From Leucobacter tenebrionis (GTDB lineage Bacteria; Actinomycetota; Actinomycetes; Actinomycetales; Microbacteriaceae): a DNA stretch of 64,000 nt. Every line of letters begins with the position of its first letter. Within the stretch, counting starts at the first letter, position 1. The position numbers were made by a program, and so were the translations under genes. Where the stretch lies: contig NZ_CP082322.1 in NCBI RefSeq assembly GCF_019884725.1, positions 3,286,001 through 3,350,000 on the forward strand, written 5' to 3'. Of the stretch, positions 22,861-32,913 are shown in pieces. The notes beneath the pieces were generated by a model, which did not search any database, was not told the DNA's origin, and was given only the letters and a program-made list of their open reading frames with translations.

Positions 22861-25800
22861 ATGTTCAAAAAGGTTCTGGTTGCCAATCGTGGTGAGATCG
22901 CGATCCGCGCGTTCCGCGCCGCTCACGAGCTCGGCGCTTCCACGGTTGCAGTGTTTCCGTACGAGGATCGCAATTCGCTGCACCGTTTGAAGGCCGATGA
23001 AGCGTATCTGATCGGCGAGGTCGGGCATCCGGTGCGCGCGTACCTCGATATCGAGGAGATCGTGCGGGTGGCGCAGGAGTCGGGCGCCGACGCGATCTAC
23101 CCGGGTTACGGATTCCTGTCGGAGAACCCCGGGCTGGCGGCCGCGGCCGAGGCGGCGGGGATCCGGTTCATCGGACCCGGCAGGCAGGCGCTGGAGATGG
23201 CGGGCAACAAGGTCGCGGCGAAGGAGCACGCCATCGCCGCGGGCGTGCCCGTGCTGCAGTCGACGCCCCCGTCCACGGACATCGAGGCGCTGATCGCGGG
23301 CGCTCGCGAGATCGGGTTCCCGGTGTTCGCGAAGGCCGTCGCGGGCGGCGGCGGGCGCGGCATGCGGCGCGTGGAGCGCGAGGAGGATCTCCGCGACGCG
23401 CTCGAGTCGGCGATGCGGGAGGCCGAGAGCGCATTCGGCGACCCGACCATGTTCATCGAGCAGGCCGTGCTGCGCCCGCGCCACATCGAGGTGCAGGTGC
23501 TGGCAGATAAGAACGGCGAGACGGTCCACCTGTACGAGCGCGACTGCTCGGTGCAGCGCCGCCACCAGAAGGTCGTCGAGATCGCCCCGGCTCCGAACCT
23601 GGATCCCGCGATCCGCGACGAGCTGACGCGCGACGCGATCGCGTTCGCGAAGTCGATCGGCTACGAGAACGCGGGCACGGTCGAGTTCCTGCTCGACACC
23701 GAGGGCGAGCGGGCAGGCAAGCACGTGTTCATCGAGATGAACCCGCGCATCCAGGTCGAGCACACCGTCACCGAGGAGGTGACCGACGTCGATCTCGTGC
23801 GCGCCCAGATGCGGATCGCGGCGGGGGAGACCCTCGCCGAGCTCGAGCTGCTCCAGGACGACATCCAGCTGCGCGGTGCGGCGCTGCAGTGCCGCATCAC
23901 CACGGAGGATCCGGCCAACGGCTTCCGGCCCGACCTCGGCCGCATCACCGCGTACCGTTCCCCGGGCGGCGGCGGCGTGCGCCTCGACGGCGGCACCATC
24001 AACGCGGGCGCTCAGATCAGCCCCCACTTCGACTCCATGCTCGCCAAGCTCACCTGCCGCGGGCGCAGCTTCGAGGACGCGGTGGTGCGCGCTCGCCGGG
24101 CGCTCGCGGAGTTCCGGATCCGCGGCGTCGCCACGAACATTCCGTTCCTGCAGGCGGTGCTCGCCGACCCCGCTTTCCAGGCCGGCGATATCGCGACCTC
24201 GTTCATCGAGGAGCGCCCCGAGCTGCTCGACATGAACAAGCCCAAGGACCGCGCGACCCGCCTGCTGCAGCACGTCGCCAACGTGACCGTCAACCAGCCG
24301 AACGGACCGCGCCCCGGCGCATTCGATCCCGCGTCGAAGCTGCCCGCGGCAGACCTCTCCGCTCCGGCGCCGGCCGGGTACCGGCAGCGGCTGCTCGAGC
24401 TCGGCCCCGAGGGATACGCGAAGAGTCTGCGCGAGCAGACCGCGCTGGCGGTCACGGAGACCACCTTCCGCGACGCCCATCAGTCGCTGCTGGCGACCCG
24501 CGTGCGCACCAAGGACCTCGCGCGGATCGCGCCGTACGTGGCGCGGCTCACCCCGCAGCTGTGGTCGGTTGAGGCCTGGGGCGGCGCCACCTACGACGTG
24601 GCGCTTCGCTTCCTGGGCGAAGACCCGTGGGAGCGGCTCGCGGCCCTGCGCGAAGCGCTGCCGAACGTGCCGATCCAGATGCTGCTCCGCGGTCAGAACA
24701 CCGTGGGATACACCCCCTACCCGGCGCAGGTCGCCCAGGCGTTCGTGCGCGAGGCGGCCGAGACCGGGGTCGACGTGTTCCGCATCTTCGACGCCCTCAA
24801 CGACGTGAACCAGATGCGCGTGGCGATCGACGCCGTGCGCGAGACCGGAACCGCAGTCGCCGAGGTCGCGATGGCCTACACCGGCAACCTGCTGGATCCC
24901 GCCGAGAACAAGTACACCCTCGACTACTACCTGCGACTGGCGGACGAGATCGTGGACGCGGGCGCCCACGTGCTCGCCATCAAGGACATGGCCGGCCTGC
25001 TGCGGCCCGCGGCGGCGGCGAAGCTCGTCGCCGCGCTGCGCGAGCGCTTCGACCTGCCCGTGCACCTGCACACGCACGACACCCCGGGCGGTCAGCTCGC
25101 CACGCTGCTCGCGGCCTCCGAGGCGGGGGTCGACGCGGTCGACGCCGCTTCGGCGCCCATGTCGGGCACCACGAGCCAGCCGTCGCTCTCGGCCCTCGTC
25201 GCAGCCCTCGCGAACACGGAGCGCGACACGGGCCTCGACCCGGCGGCGGTATTCGAGCTCGAGCCCTACTGGGACGCGGTGCGCAGCCTCTACAAGCCGT
25301 TCGAGTCGGGCCTGCCCTCGCCCACCGGGCGCGTGTACACCCACGAGATCCCCGGCGGGCAGCTCTCGAACCTGCGCCAGCAGGCGATCGCCCTGGGGCT
25401 CGCCGAGAACTTCGAGAAGATCGAGGACATGTACGCGGCCGCCGACCGCATCCTCGGTCGTATCCCGAAGGTGACCCCGTCCTCCAAGGTGGTCGGCGAC
25501 CTGGCGCTGCATCTGGCCGCCGTCGACGCCGATCCCCGCGACTTCGAGGAGAACCCGGGCAACTATGATGTGCCCGACTCCGTGGTGGGCTTCCTCGCCG
25601 GCGAGCTGGGGGAGATCCCCGGCGGCTGGCCCGAGCCGTTCCGCTCCAAGGTGCTCGCCGGTCGCCGCGTCGATATCGGGGCGGCGCCGATCACCGACGA
25701 GGATCAGGCGCTGCTCTCGGGCACGAGCGACGAGCGCCGGTCGGCGCTCAACCGGCTGCTGTTCCCGGCGCCCACGCGCCAGTACGAGGCCGCGCGCGAG

Positions 25801-26259
25801 CAGTTCGGCGACCTGTCGGTGCTCGATACGCCCGAGTACCTCTACGGTCTCGAGGCCGGGGAGGAGCGCGCGATCGACCTCGCTCGAGGGGTGCGTCTCT
25901 ACGTCGGGCTCGAAGCGATCGGTGAGGCGGACGACAAGGGCGTCCGCACCGTCATGGTGCGTGTGAACGGGCAGCTGCGCCAGGTGTTCGTCAAGGACGA
26001 GAGCGTGGCCGTCGACGCCCCCGTGACGGAGAAGGCCGACCGCACCGTGCCCGGTCACGTCGCCGCGCCGTTCTCGGGCACCGTCACCGTCAAGGTCGCG
26101 CCGGGCGACACCATCGAGGTCGGGCAGCCCGTCGCCACCATCGAGGCGATGAAGATGGAGGCGGCCATCACGGCTCCCGTCGCGGGAACCGTCGAGCGCA
26201 TCGTCTTCAACGGCACCCGAGGCCTCGAAGCCGGCGACCTCATCGTCGTGATCGGCTAG
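22861..26259 (+). CDS. pyc: Pyruvate carboxylase
   Basis: A 1132-residue biotin enzyme that makes oxaloacetate from pyruvate, bicarbonate and ATP. The order is biotin carboxylase (residues 1-450; ANRGEIAIR, GGGGRGMRR, HIEVQVLADK, FIEMNPRIQVEHTVTE), carboxyltransferase (about 520-820; ETTFRDAHQSL, VEAWGGATYDVALRFL, LHTHDTPGG), a linker/PC domain, then biotinyl carrier (about 1060-1132) with EAMKMEAA. The carboxyltransferase metal-binding D and HxH residues are present. ATG 22861 has AGAGGGG 10 bases upstream. Length and domain order match a single-chain pyruvate carboxylase. Confidence 0.97.
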   Translation: MFKKVLVANRGEIAIRAFRAAHELGASTVAVFPYEDRNSLHRLKADEAYLIGEVGHPVRAYLDIEEIVRVAQESGADAIYPGYGFLSENPGLAAAAEAAGIRFIGPGRQALEMAGNKVAAKEHAIAAGVPVLQSTPPSTDIEALIAGAREIGFPVFAKAVAGGGGRGMRRVEREEDLRDALESAMREAESAFGDPTMFIEQAVLRPRHIEVQVLADKNGETVHLYERDCSVQRRHQKVVEIAPAPNLDPAIRDELTRDAIAFAKSIGYENAGTVEFLLDTEGERAGKHVFIEMNPRIQVEHTVTEEVTDVDLVRAQMRIAAGETLAELELLQDDIQLRGAALQCRITTEDPANGFRPDLGRITAYRSPGGGGVRLDGGTINAGAQISPHFDSMLAKLTCRGRSFEDAVVRARRALAEFRIRGVATNIPFLQAVLADPAFQAGDIATSFIEERPELLDMNKPKDRATRLLQHVANVTVNQPNGPRPGAFDPASKLPAADLSAPAPAGYRQRLLELGPEGYAKSLREQTALAVTETTFRDAHQSLLATRVRTKDLARIAPYVARLTPQLWSVEAWGGATYDVALRFLGEDPWERLAALREALPNVPIQMLLRGQNTVGYTPYPAQVAQAFVREAAETGVDVFRIFDALNDVNQMRVAIDAVRETGTAVAEVAMAYTGNLLDPAENKYTLDYYLRLADEIVDAGAHVLAIKDMAGLLRPAAAAKLVAALRERFDLPVHLHTHDTPGGQLATLLAASEAGVDAVDAASAPMSGTTSQPSLSALVAALANTERDTGLDPAAVFELEPYWDAVRSLYKPFESGLPSPTGRVYTHEIPGGQLSNLRQQAIALGLAENFEKIEDMYAAADRILGRIPKVTPSSKVVGDLALHLAAVDADPRDFEENPGNYDVPDSVVGFLAGELGEIPGGWPEPFRSKVLAGRRVDIGAAPITDEDQALLSGTSDERRSALNRLLFPAPTRQYEAAREQFGDLSVLDTPEYLYGLEAGEERAIDLARGVRLYVGLEAIGEADDKGVRTVMVRVNGQLRQVFVKDESVAVDAPVTEKADRTVPGHVAAPFSGTVTVKVAPGDTIEVGQPVATIEAMKMEAAITAPVAGTVERIVFNGTRGLEAGDLIVVIG

Positions 26260-26271
26260 CGCGGCGACCGA

Positions 26272-26332
26272 TCGTCGGCCTGGAGCCCGCCCCGCGCGCC
26301 TGTCGAGCGGTGGGCGTGCTCCAGGCCGACGA
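26272..26332 (+). terminator. Terminator hairpin after pyc
   Basis: 15-bp perfect arms TCGTCGGCCTGGAGC at 26272-26286 and its complement at 26318-26332, with a 31-base loop that itself can pair CCCGCCC with GGGCG. It ends 26 bases before def. The def promoter (TAAGCT near 26344) lies beyond it. Confidence 0.65.
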
Positions 26333-26358
26333 AGGCGATTCCGCTAAGCTGGATCACT

Positions 26359-26850
26359 ATGGCGATTCGAGAGATCCGACTGTTCGGCGACCCCGTGCTG
26401 CGCACCGTGTGCGATCCCATCACCGAGATCGACAGCGGGGTGAGGCAGCTCGTCGCGGATCTCTGCGAGACCGTCGACATGGACGGGCGCGCGGGCCTCG
26501 CCGCCACTCAGATCGGTCACACGCAGCGCGCGTTCAGCTTGAATATCGACGGCAGGATCAGCTACGTGCTCAACCCCGAGATCGTCGAACTCGACGGTGA
26601 CCCGGTGCCGACGGGCGAGGGGTGCCTCTCGGTTCCCGATCTCTGGTTCGAGGTCATGCGGTACCCGAGGGCGACCGTGCGGGGCATGGACCTCGACGGG
26701 CGCGAACTCGTCGTCTCGGGGGAGGGACTGCTCGCGCAGGCCCTGCAGCACGAGTGCGACCACCTCGACGGCAAGCTCTACATCAACCGTCTCGATCGCG
26801 AGGCGCGCGGCGAGGCGATGCGTCAGATCCGACAGTCCGCCTGGTTCTAG
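26359..26850 (+). CDS. def: Peptide deformylase
   Basis: A 163-residue Fe/Zn enzyme that removes N-formyl from nascent proteins. Motif 1 is AGLAATQIG (residues 49-57), motif 2 is EGCLSV (about 93-98) with the metal cysteine, and motif 3 is QHECDHLDG (about 133-141) with the two metal histidines and catalytic glutamate. The start at ATG 26359 is preceded by a TAAGCT -10-like element only 9 bases upstream of ATG, so the mRNA leader is very short or absent. The gene ends 8 bases before the convergent fadD stop. Confidence 0.95.
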   Translation: MAIREIRLFGDPVLRTVCDPITEIDSGVRQLVADLCETVDMDGRAGLAATQIGHTQRAFSLNIDGRISYVLNPEIVELDGDPVPTGEGCLSVPDLWFEVMRYPRATVRGMDLDGRELVVSGEGLLAQALQHECDHLDGKLYINRLDREARGEAMRQIRQSAWF

Positions 26851-26858
26851 GGCGGATG

Positions 26859-28688
26859 CTACTTGCCGAGGCTGACCGCCTCGGTCTGCGGGTTGTCACC
26901 GTAGAGCTTTGCGATCTCGCTCGCGAAGTCGCGCAGGATGTTGTCGCGCTTGATGCTCATCTTCGGGGTCAGGTGCCCGTTCGCCTCGACGAACTCCGTG
27001 GGCAGGATCACGAACTTGCGGATCGACTCGGCTCGCGAGACGTGCTGGTTGCCCTGATCGATGGCGCTCTGCACCTCGGCGAGCACCTTGGGGTGCCTGG
27101 CCGCCTCCTCCAGCGTCATGTTCGGGTCCTCGCCGTTGTTGTTCAGCCAGGCCGGAAGCATCTCGGGATCGAGGGTGACGAGCGCGGATATGAACGGCTT
27201 CTGATCGCCGACGACCACGACCTGGCCGATGATGGTGTTCGAGCGGATCGGATCCTCGAGCGCCGCGGGCGCCACGTTCTTGCCGCCCGCGGTGACGATG
27301 ATCTCCTTCTTGCGCCCGGTGATCGAGAGGTAGCCGTCGGCGTCGAGCGAACCGAGGTCGCCCGTGCGGAAGAAGCCGTCGTCTGTGAACGCGGCCCGGG
27401 TCGCCTCGGGGTTGTTCCAGTACTCCTTGAAGACGTCGATGCCCTTGACCTCGATCTCGCCGTCGTCGGCGATGCGCACCGTGTGCCCGGGAAGCGCCGG
27501 GCCGACCGTGCCGATCTTGAACTTGTCGGGCAGATTGACGGTGACCGGGGCCGTGGTCTCGGTCAGGCCGTAGCCCTCGAGGATCTTGACCCCGAGGCTG
27601 CGGTAGAAGTGGCCGAGGTAGTGGCTGAGCGGCGCCGAGCCCGAGATCGCATAACTGACGCGACCGCCGAGCCGTTCGCGCAGCTTGGCGTAGACGAGCT
27701 TGTCGAACAGCTTGAACTTGAGTCCCAGCACGAAGGGGACCTTGCCCGCGTCGAGGGCTTCGGAGTGCTCGACCGCGACCTTGGCCGCGGCCCGGAAGAT
27801 CTTGCCCTTGCCCTCCGCCTCGGTCTTCTGCTCGGCTGAGTTGTAGACCTTCTCGAAGACGCGCGGAACGGCGAGGAGGAAGGAGGGCTTGAACGAGCCG
27901 AGCGCCGGCAGCAGCTGGGTGGTGTCCGCCTGGTGGCCCACCCTGACGCCCGCGTGCACGGCGAGCACCGAGATGAACCGGGCGAAGACGTGCGCGAGGG
28001 TGACGAAGAGCAGCGTCGAGGAGCCGGGCTGCTGCACGACCTCGGAGAGCGCGGCCGCCGAGTTGCGCGAGAGGTCCACGAAGTTCGAGTGGGTGAGAAC
28101 GCAGCCCTTGGGGCGACCGGTCGAGCCGGAGGTGTAGATCAGGGTCGCGATGTCCGCGCCGACGGCGAGGTTGCGGCGACGCTCGATCTCGGCGTCCTCG
28201 ACCGAGAGCCCGCTCTTCCGGAGCGCCTCGAGCGCGCCCTCGTCGAAGCGCCAGTGCAGATCCACACCCGGCGTCTCGCTCGCGATCTCCTCGAACCGCT
28301 CGGCGAGATCGGTGGTGGCGGTCATCATCGCGCGAGCCCCCGAATCCTCGAGGATCCAGTGGATCTGCAGCGGAGACGAGGTCTCGTAGATCGGCACCAT
28401 GATCGCGCCGGAGTAGTGGATCGCGAAATCGACGAGCGACCACTCGTAGCTGGTCTTGCACATGAAGGCGATGCGGTCGCCGGGTTCGATGCCCGCGGCT
28501 ACGAAGCCCTTCGCGAGGGCGACGACCTCGGCTCGGAACTCGCGAGCGGTGATGTCTCGCCAGCCCTCTCCCTGCGGCACGGCGAAGATCGCGCGGTCGG
28601 GCGTCGCATCTACGCGCTGTTCGAGCAGATCGGTGATGTTGTCATCCGGAACCGGCGGGATGAGGATCGGCGTCTCGGACTGATTCAC
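26859..28688 (-). CDS. Long-chain fatty acid-CoA ligase (FadD15-type AMP-binding)
   Basis: A 609-residue adenylate-forming enzyme. The AMP-binding P-loop TLIYTSGSTGRPKG, the GYGLTETTAPV motif, the FRTGDLG motif and the C-terminal lysine region GRKKEIIVTAGGKNVAPA are all present, in the order expected of long-chain acyl-CoA synthetases (type FACL/FadD15). I chose GTG 28688 because AAGGGAG lies 5 bases before it, which gives a 609-residue product; an upstream ATG at 28709 is also possible. It activates fatty acids for lipid or beta-oxidation use; the exact chain length is not readable. It is divergent from plsC-like acyltransferase, which suggests shared lipid metabolism. Confidence 0.88.
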   Translation of the reverse strand: MNQSETPILIPPVPDDNITDLLEQRVDATPDRAIFAVPQGEGWRDITAREFRAEVVALAKGFVAAGIEPGDRIAFMCKTSYEWSLVDFAIHYSGAIMVPIYETSSPLQIHWILEDSGARAMMTATTDLAERFEEIASETPGVDLHWRFDEGALEALRKSGLSVEDAEIERRRNLAVGADIATLIYTSGSTGRPKGCVLTHSNFVDLSRNSAAALSEVVQQPGSSTLLFVTLAHVFARFISVLAVHAGVRVGHQADTTQLLPALGSFKPSFLLAVPRVFEKVYNSAEQKTEAEGKGKIFRAAAKVAVEHSEALDAGKVPFVLGLKFKLFDKLVYAKLRERLGGRVSYAISGSAPLSHYLGHFYRSLGVKILEGYGLTETTAPVTVNLPDKFKIGTVGPALPGHTVRIADDGEIEVKGIDVFKEYWNNPEATRAAFTDDGFFRTGDLGSLDADGYLSITGRKKEIIVTAGGKNVAPAALEDPIRSNTIIGQVVVVGDQKPFISALVTLDPEMLPAWLNNNGEDPNMTLEEAARHPKVLAEVQSAIDQGNQHVSRAESIRKFVILPTEFVEANGHLTPKMSIKRDNILRDFASEIAKLYGDNPQTEAVSLGK

Positions 28689-28795
28689 GGCAGCTCCCTT
28701 GATACTCATGCATCGGTCTCTGCGGTGCGGTCGTTCCGCACCTGCTTGCATTTCACCCTATATGCATACCCACGCGCGGCTCCGGCTCGGCTATT

Positions 28796-29497
28796 GTGTT
28801 CGAAGTCGAGAGAAAGCTGCGGGTAGTGCTGTATTGGATCTTTAAACACCTGATCATCGGGCCGTTCCTGAAAACTCTGTACCGTCCGTGGGTGGAGGGT
28901 GCCGAGAATATTCCGGCCTCCGGGCCCGTAATTATTGTGGGAAACCACCTCTCGGTGATCGATTCCTTCTTCATGCCGCTCATGATCGACCGGCGGGTGT
29001 ACTTCCTCGCGAAGAGCGACTACTTCACGGGGAAGGGGCTCAAAGGCTGGCTGGTGAAGAACTTCATGCTGGGCGTGGGGCAGCTCCCCATCGACCGCTC
29101 GGGCGGCAAGGCATCCGAGGCCTCGCTCAACACGGGGCTCGCGGTGCTGGATCGCGGCAACGTGCTCGGCATCTACCCGGAGGGCACGCGCAGCCCCGAT
29201 GCGAGGCTGTACCGCGGCCGCACGGGCGTGGCTAGACTCGTGCTCGAATCGGGCGCGCTCGTGGTGCCCGCGGTGATGATCGACACCGAGAAGGCGATGC
29301 CGATCGGTGCCAAGTTCCCGAAGATCCGCCGCATCGGCACCGTGATCGGCAAGCCCCTCGACTTCAGCCGCTTCTCGGGCATGAGCGCCGACCGCTTCGT
29401 GCTGCGCAGCGTCACCGACGAGATCATGCTCGAGATCCAGCGACTCAGCGGCCAGCAGTACGTCGACGTGTACGCCTCCAGCGTACGCAACCGCTGA
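28796..29497 (+). CDS. 1-acylglycerol-3-phosphate O-acyltransferase family protein
   Basis: A 233-residue PlsC-domain protein. The catalytic HxxxxD motif is NHLSVID, the second motif is FPEGTRS-like (here YPEGTRS) and RGRTGVARL follows. The N-terminal hydrophobic YWIFKHLIIGPFLK helix anchors it to the membrane. It would transfer acyl groups to lysophosphatidic acid or a related acceptor. The start is unsettled: GTG 28796 has no Shine-Dalgarno, and GTG 28826 (beginning MLYWIFKHLII) fits many homologues and has GAGAGAAAG upstream. The two genes, fadD and this one, diverge from a 107-base gap. Confidence 0.85.
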   Translation: MFEVERKLRVVLYWIFKHLIIGPFLKTLYRPWVEGAENIPASGPVIIVGNHLSVIDSFFMPLMIDRRVYFLAKSDYFTGKGLKGWLVKNFMLGVGQLPIDRSGGKASEASLNTGLAVLDRGNVLGIYPEGTRSPDARLYRGRTGVARLVLESGALVVPAVMIDTEKAMPIGAKFPKIRRIGTVIGKPLDFSRFSGMSADRFVLRSVTDEIMLEIQRLSGQQYVDVYASSVRNR

Positions 29498-29592
29498 GGG
29501 GCGCGAAGCGCCGCTCGTCGCTAGTAAGCTGGGGTGGTTGCAGCGAGGTCGCTGCTGCGCCAGCATACCCAATTATTGACAAGGGACTGAAG

Positions 29593-30954
29593 ATGACGAG
29601 CCAGAACACCGATACTGCTGCCCGCGCGTTCGCGGAGCTCGACGCGTATCGCGCGCTCGAGGCGAAGCAGCAGCCCACCTGGCCCGATCCCGCGGCCGTG
29701 CAGACGGCGTCAGAGGACCTCGCCTCCCAGCCCCCGCTCGTCTTCGCGGGCGAGGCCGATCAGCTGCGCGAGCGTCTCGCGTCGGCGGCGCGCGGCGAGG
29801 CCTTCCTGCTGCAGGGCGGCGATTGCGCCGAGACCTTCGCCGCGGCGACCGCCGACAAGATCCGCGACCGGGTCAAGACGCTGCTGCAGATGGCCGTCGT
29901 GCTCACCTACGGAGCCTCGATGCCGGTCATCAAGGTCGGTCGTATGGCCGGCCAGTTCGCGAAGCCGCGCTCGAGCGACACCGAGACCCGCGACGGTGTC
30001 ACGCTGCCCGCGTTCCGCGGAGACCTCGTCAACGGCTACGACTTCACCCCCGAATCGCGCACCGCCGACCCCTCGCGACTCGTGCGTGGCTACCACGTCT
30101 CTGCCTCGACCCTCAACCTGATCCGCGCGTTCACGCAGGGCGGCTTCGCCGACCTGCGCCAGGTGCACGCCTGGAACCAGGGCTTCGTGTCGAACCCGGC
30201 CAATCAGCGCTACGAGTCGCTGGCCGCCGAGATCGACCGCGCCGTGCGCTTCATGGACGCCTGCGGCGTGGATCACAGCGAGCTCAAGCAGACCGAGTTC
30301 TACGTGAGCCACGAGGCGCTGCTGCTCGACTACGAGCGCCCGCTGACCCGCATCGACTCGCGCACTGGCGAGCTCTACGACACCTCGGGGCACATGCTCT
30401 GGATCGGCGAGCGCACCCGCGACCTCGACGGCGCCCACGTCGAGTTCCTGTCGCACGTGAGGAACCCGATCGGCGTCAAGCTCGGCCCGACGGCGACGGT
30501 CGACGACGCGCTGCGGCTCATCGACAAGCTCGATCCCGAGCGCGAGCCCGGGCGCCTCACCTTCATCACGCGCATGGGCGCCGGAAAGATCCGCGACGTG
30601 CTGCCCGGCCTGCTCGCGGGCGTGCGCGATGCGGGCGCGACCCCGCTCTGGGTCACCGACCCGATGCACGGTAACGGCATCACCTCGTCGACCGGCTACA
30701 AGACCCGCCGCTTCGACGATGTGATGGACGAGCTGCGCGGCTTCTTCGAGGCGCACCGCGAGGTCGGCACGTTCCCCGGGGGCATCCACGTGGAGCTCAC
30801 CGGCGATGACGTGACCGAGTGCCTCGGGGGCTCCGAGAACATCGATGAGGAGGCGCTGGCGACCCGCTACGAGTCGGTCTGCGACCCGCGTCTGAACCAC
30901 ATGCAGTCGCTCGAGCTGGCCTTCCAGGTGGCCGAGGAACTGAAGCGGCTCTAG
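29593..30954 (+). CDS. aroG: Class II 3-deoxy-7-phosphoheptulonate synthase
   Basis: A 453-residue plant-type (class II) DAHP synthase, the first enzyme of the shikimate pathway. Characteristic blocks are QPPLVFAGEADQLRERL, LLQGGDCAETF, KVGRMAGQFAKPRS and HVEFLSHVRNPIGVKLGP, with LWVTDPMHGNG and GGIHVELTGDDVTECLGG near the end. ATG 29593 follows AAGGGACTGAAG. An element like TAGTAAGCT near 29521 is a possible -10. The same class II enzyme lies near pknL in M. tuberculosis, and here pknL follows on the opposite strand with a 9-base gap. Confidence 0.95.
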   Translation: MTSQNTDTAARAFAELDAYRALEAKQQPTWPDPAAVQTASEDLASQPPLVFAGEADQLRERLASAARGEAFLLQGGDCAETFAAATADKIRDRVKTLLQMAVVLTYGASMPVIKVGRMAGQFAKPRSSDTETRDGVTLPAFRGDLVNGYDFTPESRTADPSRLVRGYHVSASTLNLIRAFTQGGFADLRQVHAWNQGFVSNPANQRYESLAAEIDRAVRFMDACGVDHSELKQTEFYVSHEALLLDYERPLTRIDSRTGELYDTSGHMLWIGERTRDLDGAHVEFLSHVRNPIGVKLGPTATVDDALRLIDKLDPEREPGRLTFITRMGAGKIRDVLPGLLAGVRDAGATPLWVTDPMHGNGITSSTGYKTRRFDDVMDELRGFFEAHREVGTFPGGIHVELTGDDVTECLGGSENIDEEALATRYESVCDPRLNHMQSLELAFQVAEELKRL

Positions 30955-30963
30955 GCGGTCTTT

Positions 30964-32913
30964 TCAGCCGAAGAGCGAGCCGCTGATGTAGATCTCCGTG
31001 CCGGCCGGCACCTTCGTGCCGGCCGCGGGATCGGTGCTCGTGGCGATCACTGCGTCGAGGAGCGCCCCGCTGAAGAGCGGATTCGTGCGCGTTGCGAAAC
31101 CCGCCCCCTGCAGGGTATTGCTCGCCTCGCGCAGAGTCATGTTGGCGACATCCGGCACCTCGAACAGCTCGGGGCCGAGCGACACGTTCAGGCCGACCGC
31201 GTCGCCGGGCCTCACCGGGTCGGTCGAGAGCAGCAGGCCGATGACCTGGCCCTCCGGAACATCGGCGTTGTGCTCCTCCGTGCCGAGCGCGGCGTCGACG
31301 CGGAGATCACTCGATTCCAGCGCGCGCGTGGCCTCCTCGACGGTGAGGCCTGCCACGTCGGGAACGGCGCCGGCGGATACGACGAGATCGATCCGCCCCT
31401 GCTCGGCGTAGGTGTCGCCGAGAGGCTCCCCGTCCTGACCAAGCGCCGCGAGCACCGTGCCCGACTCCGAGTCGGCGAAGCGCCGCTCGAGCACCTCGCC
31501 GAAGGTGAACCCCTCTGACCGGATCTCGCTCTCGGCCTCCTGCTGCGACAGGCCCACAATGGTAGGCACTGGCAGCTGCCGGGGGCCGCTCGACTGGCAG
31601 AGGCGCACGGTGCTGCCGCGGTCGAGGCGCGATCCGGACTCCGGATCGGTGCTCACGGCGAGACCCACCGGTACCTCGAGGCTCGGGCACTCGGCCACCT
31701 CGACGAGCAGCGAGCGATCCTCGAGGGATGCCTGCGCCGCGGCCATCTCCTGGCCCGCCACATCGGGCACCGTGACCCGGGATCCGGGCCCCTGCCCGAA
31801 CCACCAGCCGGTACCGCCGGCGAGTGCGATGAGCAGCACGAGCAGCACCGCGGTCAGACGGCCCTTGCGGCCGCGCTTTCTCGCAGCGGCGGCCGCTCGG
31901 TCGAGCGGCGACGCGGGGGTCGGATCGGGCTGAGGGGCGGCGTCCGCATCCCCGCCCTCCGCGAGGCTCGAGGCCAGCGCCTGCTGCTCCGTGCCGTCGA
32001 GCACGGTGGTCGACGAGGTCGGCGATCCGCCCGCCATATCCCTGGGCAGCACCCGGGTGGATCCCGCCGCCGCAAGGCCCGAGCCGAGGTCCCGGAGGAA
32101 CTGCAGCGCTTCGCCGGCGTCGCGGGGGCGATCCTCGGGGTCGCGCTGCGTGGTCCAGCGCACCAGCTCATCGAGCTCGGGAGTCGCCTCGGTCGACTTC
32201 AACGAGGGCGCCGGCACCTCGGAGTGCGCGTGCTGGTAGGCGATCTGCATGGGCTGCTCGCCGGTGAACGGCTGCGTGCCGGCGAGCATCTCGTACATCA
32301 TGATGCCGAACGCGTAGAGATCGCTGCGGGCGTCGGCCACGCCGCGGGTCACCAGCTCCGGCGACAGATAGGCGATCGTTCCGAGCAGCGCCTGTCCGGT
32401 GGTCGTGTTGGCGCTGACAGCGCGGGCGAGACCGAAGTCGCCGAGCTTGATGCGGCCGTCGTCGGCGAGCAGCACGTTCTCGGGTTTGAGATCCCGGTGC
32501 ACGATGCCCGCGTGATGCGCGGCGGCGAGCCCCGATAGCACCGCCTCTCCGATCTCCATCGCCTGCTCGGCGGTGAGGCGCTTCTGCTGCTTGAGCAGCT
32601 CGCGCAGCGTGATGCTCGGCAGATACTCCATGACCAGGTATGTGCGGCCGAGGTCATGCCCCTGGTCGAAGACGTTGACCAGGTTGGGATGCGAGAGCCT
32701 CGCCGCGCTGCGGGCCTCCTGCTCGAAGCGGCGGGTGAAGTTCTCGTCCTCGGCGAGGTGCTCGTGCATCACCTTGACGGCGACTCTGCGCTCGAGCCGC
32801 AGGTCGTTCGCGAGATACACCATCGCCATACCGCCACGAGCGATGCGTGAGCGGATCACGTATCGCTCGTCGAGCATTTGCCCGATCAAGGGGTCGGCAG
32901 GCGCGGAGGTCAC
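30964..32913 (-). CDS. pknL: Membrane Ser/Thr kinase with PASTA repeats (PknL-type)
   Basis: A 649-residue Hanks-type kinase. The kinase domain spans residues 15-280 with K47 in VAVKVM, HRDLKPEN, DFGLAR and an activation loop containing ANTTTGQALLGT. A single membrane helix lies at about 350-372 (AVLLVLLIALAGG), followed by four PASTA repeats (each starting with a PDV/PTIVG-like motif) that sense peptidoglycan or lipid II outside the cell. The gene begins at GTG with TAGAAT ending 6 bases before it, so it is probably leaderless. Its neighbours, DAHP synthase and an Rv2175c homologue, repeat the M. tuberculosis pknL locus. Confidence 0.9.
   Translation of the reverse strand: MTSAPADPLIGQMLDERYVIRSRIARGGMAMVYLANDLRLERRVAVKVMHEHLAEDENFTRRFEQEARSAARLSHPNLVNVFDQGHDLGRTYLVMEYLPSITLRELLKQQKRLTAEQAMEIGEAVLSGLAAAHHAGIVHRDLKPENVLLADDGRIKLGDFGLARAVSANTTTGQALLGTIAYLSPELVTRGVADARSDLYAFGIMMYEMLAGTQPFTGEQPMQIAYQHAHSEVPAPSLKSTEATPELDELVRWTTQRDPEDRPRDAGEALQFLRDLGSGLAAAGSTRVLPRDMAGGSPTSSTTVLDGTEQQALASSLAEGGDADAAPQPDPTPASPLDRAAAAARKRGRKGRLTAVLLVLLIALAGGTGWWFGQGPGSRVTVPDVAGQEMAAAQASLEDRSLLVEVAECPSLEVPVGLAVSTDPESGSRLDRGSTVRLCQSSGPRQLPVPTIVGLSQQEAESEIRSEGFTFGEVLERRFADSESGTVLAALGQDGEPLGDTYAEQGRIDLVVSAGAVPDVAGLTVEEATRALESSDLRVDAALGTEEHNADVPEGQVIGLLLSTDPVRPGDAVGLNVSLGPELFEVPDVANMTLREASNTLQGAGFATRTNPLFSGALLDAVIATSTDPAAGTKVPAGTEIYISGSLFG

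Noticed and set aside
22723..26058. A 1111-codon open frame on the minus strand
   Set aside because: It is antisense to pyruvate carboxylase, whose motifs are unmistakable, and arises from the high-GC codon pattern. The encoded protein has no recognisable domain.
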